NCBI GenBank assembly: GCA_021234155.1 | Contig: JAJEKV010000027.1 | Location: forward strand, 6,136,623-6,200,622 | Origin: Isoetes taiwanensis | Lineage: Eukaryota > Streptophyta > Lycopodiopsida > Isoetales > Isoetaceae | Reading direction: 5' to 3' | DNA: 64,000 nt | Shown here: positions 58,241 to 64,000 of the stretch, piece by piece | Layout: every line of letters starts with the position of its first letter | How positions within the stretch are numbered: the stretch's first letter is position 1 | Program-made: the position numbers and the translations under genes | Notes under the pieces: model-generated | The model's database searches: none | Told to the model about the DNA's origin: nothing | The model's input: the letters and a program-made list of their open reading frames with translations, nothing else

Positions 58241-59150
58241 AACCTTTCTCCACAATTAACCTTTCTCCACAATTAACCTATGGCCACATTAACCCATGGC
58301 CACATTAACCCATTTTATTTGATTTATGTTTTATTCAATGGTTGGCTCATGGCCACATTAACCTATGGCCATATTAATCCATGGCCATGTTAACCCTTAG
58401 CCACATTAAACCATGTCCACATCAATGTGGCCAAGGGTTAATGTAGCCATGAGTTAATGTGGCCTTGGGTTAATGTGGCCATGGCGTAATGTGGACATGG
58501 GACAACCATAGAATAAAACATAAATCATGGTAACACTTTCCTTAGGTTAGACATGGGTTAATGTGGCCGTGGGTTTATGTGGCCATGGGTTAATGTGGCC
58601 TTGGGTTAATGTGGACATGGCTTAATGTGGACATGGCTTAATGTGGCCTTGGGTTAATGTGGCCATGGCTTAATGTGGACATGCGACAACCATAGGATAA
58701 AACATAAATCATGGTAACACTTTCCTTAGGTTGGACATGGGTTAATGTGGCTTTGGTTTTATGTGGCCTTGGGTTTATGTGGCCATGGGTTAATGTGGAC
58801 ATGGCTTAATGTGGACATGGTTTAATGTGGCCAAGGGTTAATGTGGCCATGGGTTAATGTGGACATAGAATAATGTGGACATAGGGTTAATGTGGACATG
58901 GTTTAATGTGGCCAAGGGTTAATGTGCCCATGAGTTAATGTGGCCATGGGTTAATGTGGACATGAGTTGATTTGTTTAATGTGGCCATAGCCTCTTATGA
59001 TTATTCTGGCCATAGTCTATTAGTGCTATTCTTATGTAATTCTATTATTATTCTACCAATGTCAAAGTGGTTAATGTGGCCATGCCCCTGTTTGGTTAAT
59101 CTGGCCAATCATGTGCTCCGGGTGGTTAATGTGGCCTCGTATAAGCCATG
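58240..59150. repeat. Fold-back minisatellite (TTAATGTGGCCATGGG units)
   Basis: Units of about 16 bp, of the form TTAATGTGGCCATGGG or TTAATGTGGACATGGC, fill most of this stretch. From about 58250 to 58425 they run in the opposite direction (CCACATTAACCCATGG). The switch is at CCACATCAATGTGG, about 58422-58435. A longer block with GACAACCATAGAATAAAACA occurs at about 58500 and 58687, and inverted at about 58310-58345. The whole can fold into a long hairpin. Confidence 0.85.
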
Positions 59151-59306
59151 ATTAATGAGGCAATATTTTTAGGGGGGCCGAAATCAAGGCAATCTATGCC
59201 TATGTCCGAACCAATTTCCACATGACACGTGGAGGGCTCGTACACTTAGGGAAAAATTTGGGGAAAAGGAACTCTGAACTCTGGCGCTTGAAACTGAAAC
59301 AGGGCT

Positions 59307-61043
59307 ATGGCAAGTTCGATCAGTCACTCCGGTGGTGAAGACATGTCTCTAAGCGAGGATAGTGGGTCAGAAAGGTCGCCCTCGGCCCAGGATTCAGATA
59401 TAGATGAGCCTTTTTTGCCAACCCAGGAAGAGCTATTAGCGGCAGTGAAAGATTTAAGGGAATCTGGTGGAGCAGCATGTGTTGTAGCTGAGGCCGATTC
59501 TAAGCAAACGGCTTCCCTGAGGAAGCTGAAGAAGGCAAGAGAAGCAAATGGTGTTATCTGTATGAGGATTGGATGGAACGGAAGAAAGTGGGCCAGACTG
59601 GAGGAGCATTTGAAAAGAAGGCATGCGCTGGTTGTGGAGGTGGAGCGGGCAGCATGGGGTAGGAGATTGCAGGCTCAGACTAAGCATAAGAGGAGGCCAG
59701 GCCGGGACCTGAGCCCAATATGTTCAGAAGTATAAGATGGATCCGGTTTACAGGTGGAAGGTAAACAGAAGCCAGTATTTGAAAAGGGCTCAGACAGATG
59801 CCATAACAATTGCATATGCACTCCTTGTGAACATGGCCGATGGCAGAGAGAAGGAGCTCGAGGTCAAGAGATATGACGATGATTATGTGGAAAGGAGGGC
59901 TTTGGATTGGAACAGATCCAAGAACAATAAGATATCTCTGTACAAGAAGAATATCAAAGAGGCCTATAATGTTGATTGCACAGAAGAAGAATGGAATGAG
60001 ACGGAGTTGGATGCCAATATCAGATCCTGCATGGATGAGTTGCAGTCTGAACTTCTGGACAAGACATGGCATATCGAGAGTCCAGCACATGATGGGTCAG
60101 AATCTAGTGAAGATGGAGCAGAGGAGGGTGCAGATCCAAACCCTGAAACCCTTGTGACCAAGCTTGCAGCAGAGGCGGCCGAGTTGAGCATCAACGCTCC
60201 AATGAAGACCTCCCGGGTGGAAGCAGCCGAGAGTTCTAGTGTGGCTGATCCGGCCTCCCCATTCCGCCAAATGCCTGTTCACCTTGTTGATGATAGCTCA
60301 GGAAGTCAACAGGGAAGTCATAGAACCGTCCTGACCTTAGAAGCTGACTTTGTGCTCAATCCAGATTTCTTGCAAAAGGTTGAAAACTTGCAGACCATGT
60401 TTCTGTCTGCCAAGAAAAGAAAGGTGAAATCTAGCAGGTCAGAAGAAACAGAATTTGTCTCATATTGTTGCGTCTGGCCACTGCACTTGAGGAGCCCCCT
60501 GTGGTCTTGGAGATCAGCTAAGATGGGCGATTTTGTGATAGGCAAGGCAGATGCACTTGCATTCGAACACCCGGGTACTGACAATCCAGAGAAAGTTGGT
60601 GCTTCCTAGGTGAACGAGGAGTCGGTCGGATCTTATTCTATGTAAGTTCACTGTTCCTTTGGCTGCAGTATTTTTTTATTGTGTATACAATGCTAATTGT
60701 TCCCAAAACCCAGGATTCTGTTCATATCTGTGGAATCTCGTAAGTACCACCAATTTTTTCATCTTGCTCTGTTCGGCCTATATCTGAGGCATGTAGATAC
60801 CTTGTGGAAGAAAATGCTTCCTCCCAAACCGAGCTCAGACCTGCTACTCTACTGGCTGCCAATATGTGCCAAGTAAGTCAATCAATTTAAACGTTCTGTT
60901 TTATATTTGACCATAATTTCTTTCTTACATTATTGCTGCAGTTGCTGTTTTCCTTCTTTAGGGTTAACAAAATGCATACATCCACTCCACTTGTGGGAAG
61001 CTTCTGGTTGTTGGATCTACCCTTCAGTGTTTTACTTTTCTAG
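59307..61043 (+). CDS. Unrecognised three-exon gene, frameshift and TAG in exon 1
   Basis: The ATG at 59307 opens a Ser/Asp/Glu-rich N-terminus (GGEDMSLSEDSGSERSPSAQ) followed by a basic helical part (LRKLKKAREANGVICMRIGW). At 59735 the frame shifts by one to the frame from 59737 (MDPVYRWKVNRSQYLKRAQT, DDDYVERRALDWNRSKNNKI) and an acidic linker. A nuclear-signal-like AKKRKVKSSR follows. After a TAG at 60607 the frame stays open to a GTAAGT donor at 60642. Exon 2 (60714-60872: LALFGLYLRHVDTLWKKMLP) and exon 3 (60962-61043) join in phase. Either the TAG is the true stop, or the gene is decayed. No family is recognised; it could be a DNA-binding or transposon accessory protein. Confidence 0.5.
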
Positions 61044-61330
61044 TAAATTGTGCTCGACATTGCACGCTTACATAGGAACATGTGTTAATATGATCTTTTG
61101 ATGTATGATTGGTTAATTAGAACCTTATAACGAATAAGATTTATTTAAATCATAATATCTCCAACTTTAAACATCAATATACATTATGTCATGCAACATT
61201 TGATCAATAGATTAGATTATCATTAGTGCATATTTCATCCAATCTTGTAAATCTAGAAGAGAGTCAATGTGTGTTGCATGATCAAGTATAAGCACATGAT
61301 CGTTGCAACCAACATTGCTCATTGGATGCT
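61044..61330. other. Intergenic
   Basis: 3' flank of the unrecognised gene. AT-rich, nothing recognised. Confidence 0.4.
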
Positions 61331-61335
61331 AGTAA

Positions 61336-61556
61336 GTGTTATGTCCTTTTTAAAAGTAGGACATAATACTGTAATTCGTAATTCCTGGAGATAACAGGAA
61401 ATTTTGGAAGGTAATAACAGTGCGCCAAGATAACAGTTTTGCTAATAGGATGTTGTCCTTAGTGAGATATTCACAACTTCTTATATAACCATTTTCTCAT
61501 TTATGCTGAGTCGTGGCCATATACAAATTGCTCAATAATACATATCCTTCTGCATG
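61336..61556 (+). repeat. LTR-like segment (possible solo LTR)
   Basis: It starts TGTTATGTCCTTTTTAAAAG and contains the inverted pair TTATGTCC...GGACATAA near its start. CTTATATAACC (TATA-like) lies near 61480, and the segment could end at CTTCTGCA. This layout is like a short copia-type LTR. No 5-bp target duplication is visible, and no partner LTR is in the window. Confidence 0.3.
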
Positions 61557-63600
61557 TTTGGGATCTAATTCAACATTTTCTGCAGCATACATTACCAGAG
61601 CCTAAATGTAGGTTTGGAAATCAACATTTTAATCATAAACTGAAAGAAGGCACAGTTGTTACAGCATTGCCTACAATGGACTGCATTGATTTTTTGTTTG
61701 CAAAATAGCTTATCCCCTGTCATTGCGATCAGATTTCCATTTCCTAGATACAACAAAATTTTCAACACCAAAAACATTGGAACATTGTAATTTAGTTTAT
61801 AGCCATTTATGTCGGTTGTCATGAATGTCACATCCTTGCACATGCCATAGAGATGTTATATGTATGGGTCGCCATTAAAATTTGGTGAAGTGTCACTTAA
61901 GTCTTAAGGTAACCTGACTTAGATGGTCTGTCATAGCTATAAAACCACATGCATCTGCACTGCTAGAAGGATGACAAATAAATCACGAAAAGTGCCATAC
62001 AATAGTACGAAGTACCTTCTCAAGTTTATATTTCTTCTTCAAGGTGCTGCTAATAATGATGGTAGGCAACCACATAGGCAAAGAAGATCTGAAACAACCC
62101 ACGAAATATAAAAATAGATCATAGTTAGTCTTATACAATATGAAAAGACACAGGCAATACAGAGCAAATAAATGTTCTATGTTGAGAAATAGAAGAAGAA
62201 GTAAACATGGAATATTCTAACTAAGAGTCAGTTTGAAATGTTCCCAAATGTTGGGATTCTTCCAGAAGCATATAGATTCATGGAAAAGATGTAATTCTTC
62301 TCATGCATGCACCTTCTTACACCTTATATATGAGGGGTCTATACCTGAAGAGATCATGAGCAATCATTAGGATAGAGTATACTAACAAGAACAGAAGCAA
62401 GAAAGGATTATGGGATAAATTAGAACTTGATGTTGGCCTAGTTTTGCATAGCACAAAGAGGAGTATAGGGTAGTATATATAACAATAACAGAAGCCAGAA
62501 ACAAACATGGGATAAATTAGAACCTGATGGTTGCCTGGACTTGATAGCACGAACTGGAATATCAGCTTTATGCTCTTCATTGCCTAAATCCATTGCATGG
62601 ACATAATTTAGAAAGCTTCCAATCATTACAATGGGGAATGTTACCTCTTCACTGATGCCTTAAAAAAATCAGCATTGATTCTAAAGCACAACCCTTCTAA
62701 GCAACTTTTATATATTGAATGGAAAACATAAACAAATAAATGCAACCAATTGGAGACAAACTTGGAACATAATCTAAAGAAGGGAAAATATGATGTACCT
62801 AATTCTTAAGCAACATCTAGTTGGTACTCTACAGCAATACTAAATGCATTCTATGCTTAAAGTATATTCCCCGTCTTAGATGTTCTGCTCCTACTAAGAC
62901 CACCTCATCTGTGATAACGGAATAGAAAGGGTTTTGTATTGACCTGATCCATACATAATACAATTCACGCAAGGAATTCAAGCAGATATGCCTTTGAGAA
63001 TTTGGCAGCCACTCAAGCACATGCCATTCACATGCATGCAAGCAGCCTCACTAATGAATTCTATATAAATAAATATTCCAGAGTCACATGAAGGCATCCA
63101 TCTTTGTTTACTGGGTTAAAGATCTTACTGCATCAACAGTCTTGCCTTGAACCAGTTTCAAGGATCTTGCAAAATGGATTACCTCCATAAGGAAAACCTC
63201 CAGGACCTGAGAAGTTTCTTCAGAACAAAACACAAATGCAAGATTACCATTCTTGCTTGTAACTTGTCCCCAATCAGCTATAATAAAAATGATCGAGAAC
63301 CCTAAGAATGGAGCCGTATTTCAGTACTGAATGATAGCAAGATTAGCAGATGCAATCGAATCACAATCCTAAGTCCATATCAAGTTGGCCCTAAATCCAA
63401 ATCTGACCCCTAAATCCAAATCCCACCCTGTTCTTCAAGCAAAATGAGCGTTGCTGCAAAGATTATCTCCAGTAGCATCTGTTGTCTACATTTTATAACA
63501 CCACTCTAATGTCTCTTCTTAATTTGCGATTCAGGACCTACAATGCAAGAGCTTGAGAAGTTAGACGATGGAGACTAAGGCGTGAGACAGAGGAGGGAAA
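61557..63600. other. Intergenic, no gene supported
   Basis: Scattered short frames only. A ~60-bp block containing GATAAATTAGAACYTGATG repeats near 62413 and 62511 (both followed by GTTG-CCT). No domain or splice structure is convincing. Confidence 0.35.
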
Positions 63601-64000
63601 CATGGAAAGAAAAAAAGATTCACCTGAAATTTGAACTTTTGCTATAGCTCCAAGCTCCGACTCCAAGCTCCAAGCTCCCAAAATGAAAGCTCCACCACGA
63701 ATTTTTCTAAAACCCTAAGCAAAGGCGGTTTCAACCCCACCCCAACCGGGACAATGACCCCCCCCCCTCCCCCCCCGAGAAATGCCCCCCAGAAAACCAG
63801 CCAGGATGCCAAATATAACACTCAAAAGGGCACACGAAAAACCCCAACCCAAAAAACATCTTAAATAAGTAGATGAATGCTGCACTGTTTTCTGAACTCT
63901 CCCTAATTTACTTGCTCTCTTCATTTCTTACATCTGTCTCTGTAGATCCAAGTGGTCTTCTGCTTATGTAGAATTTTTGTCCGATGTAGTCTTATTATTT
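63601..64000. other. Intergenic with C-rich simple tract
   Basis: A C-rich run (CCCCCCCCC-T-CCCCCCCC) lies at about 63759-63776, inside CA-rich DNA. ACTCCAAGCTCC repeats twice near 63650-63675. No gene is supported before the window ends. Confidence 0.4.

Noticed and set aside
58240-59150. CRISPR-like array
   Set aside because: The units are contiguous and degenerate without unique spacers, they reverse orientation, and the DNA is eukaryotic. It is a minisatellite.
63715-63924. Pro-rich or Gly-rich coding frames at the window end
   Set aside because: They result from the C-rich simple tract near 63760; no gene structure supports them.

Overview
This window looks like nuclear DNA of a land plant, most likely a fern or other seed-free plant. 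That is an inference from gene content: an intron-less PPR gene made mostly of 31-residue S repeats, plant Ty3/gypsy, L1 and hAT elements, a plant TraB-like chloroplast gene, and spliced genes with GT-AG introns. No species can be named from the sequence.

Layout. 1-7.0 kb: intergenic DNA with a tandemly duplicated tRNA-derived SINE-like unit, short repeats, a gypsy RT scrap and an unrecognised multi-exon gene relic on the minus strand. 7.0-9.45 kb: the PPR gene (minus). 10.06-21.0 kb: a 10.9-kb Ty3/gypsy element with both LTRs, damaged gag-pol, an antisense ORF with its own TATA box, and a large extra sense ORF between pol and the 3' LTR. 21-29.1 kb: nested remains, namely an L1 3' end, an old minus-strand chromovirus split by a plus-strand LINE, and LTR-like pieces. 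30.4-33.1 kb: a decayed, intron-containing minus-strand gene combining a ParB-like domain with a beta-class N4/N6 DNA methyltransferase; three of its short introns carry a near-palindromic motif close to both ends. 35.7-37.8 kb: a five-exon TraB-family gene for a predicted chloroplast membrane protein, disrupted only by one missing T. 43.1-45.2 kb: a dead hAT (BED + DUF659) transposase. 47.4 kb: a small putative secreted protein. 48.0-57.1 kb: an older LINE (minus) split by a full-length L1 (minus) with a visible 6-bp target duplication; removing the L1 restores the host LINE reading frame. 58.2-59.15 kb: a fold-back minisatellite. 59.3-61.0 kb: an unrecognised plus-strand gene with three probable exons.

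How it fits together. Most of the window is transposon strata inserted into each other. The only host-type genes with strong support are the PPR gene and the TraB gene; the methyltransferase gene and the 59-kb gene are real coding sequences but are interrupted by stops or frameshifts. Several frameshifts fall in homopolymers, so some may be assembly errors rather than true decay.
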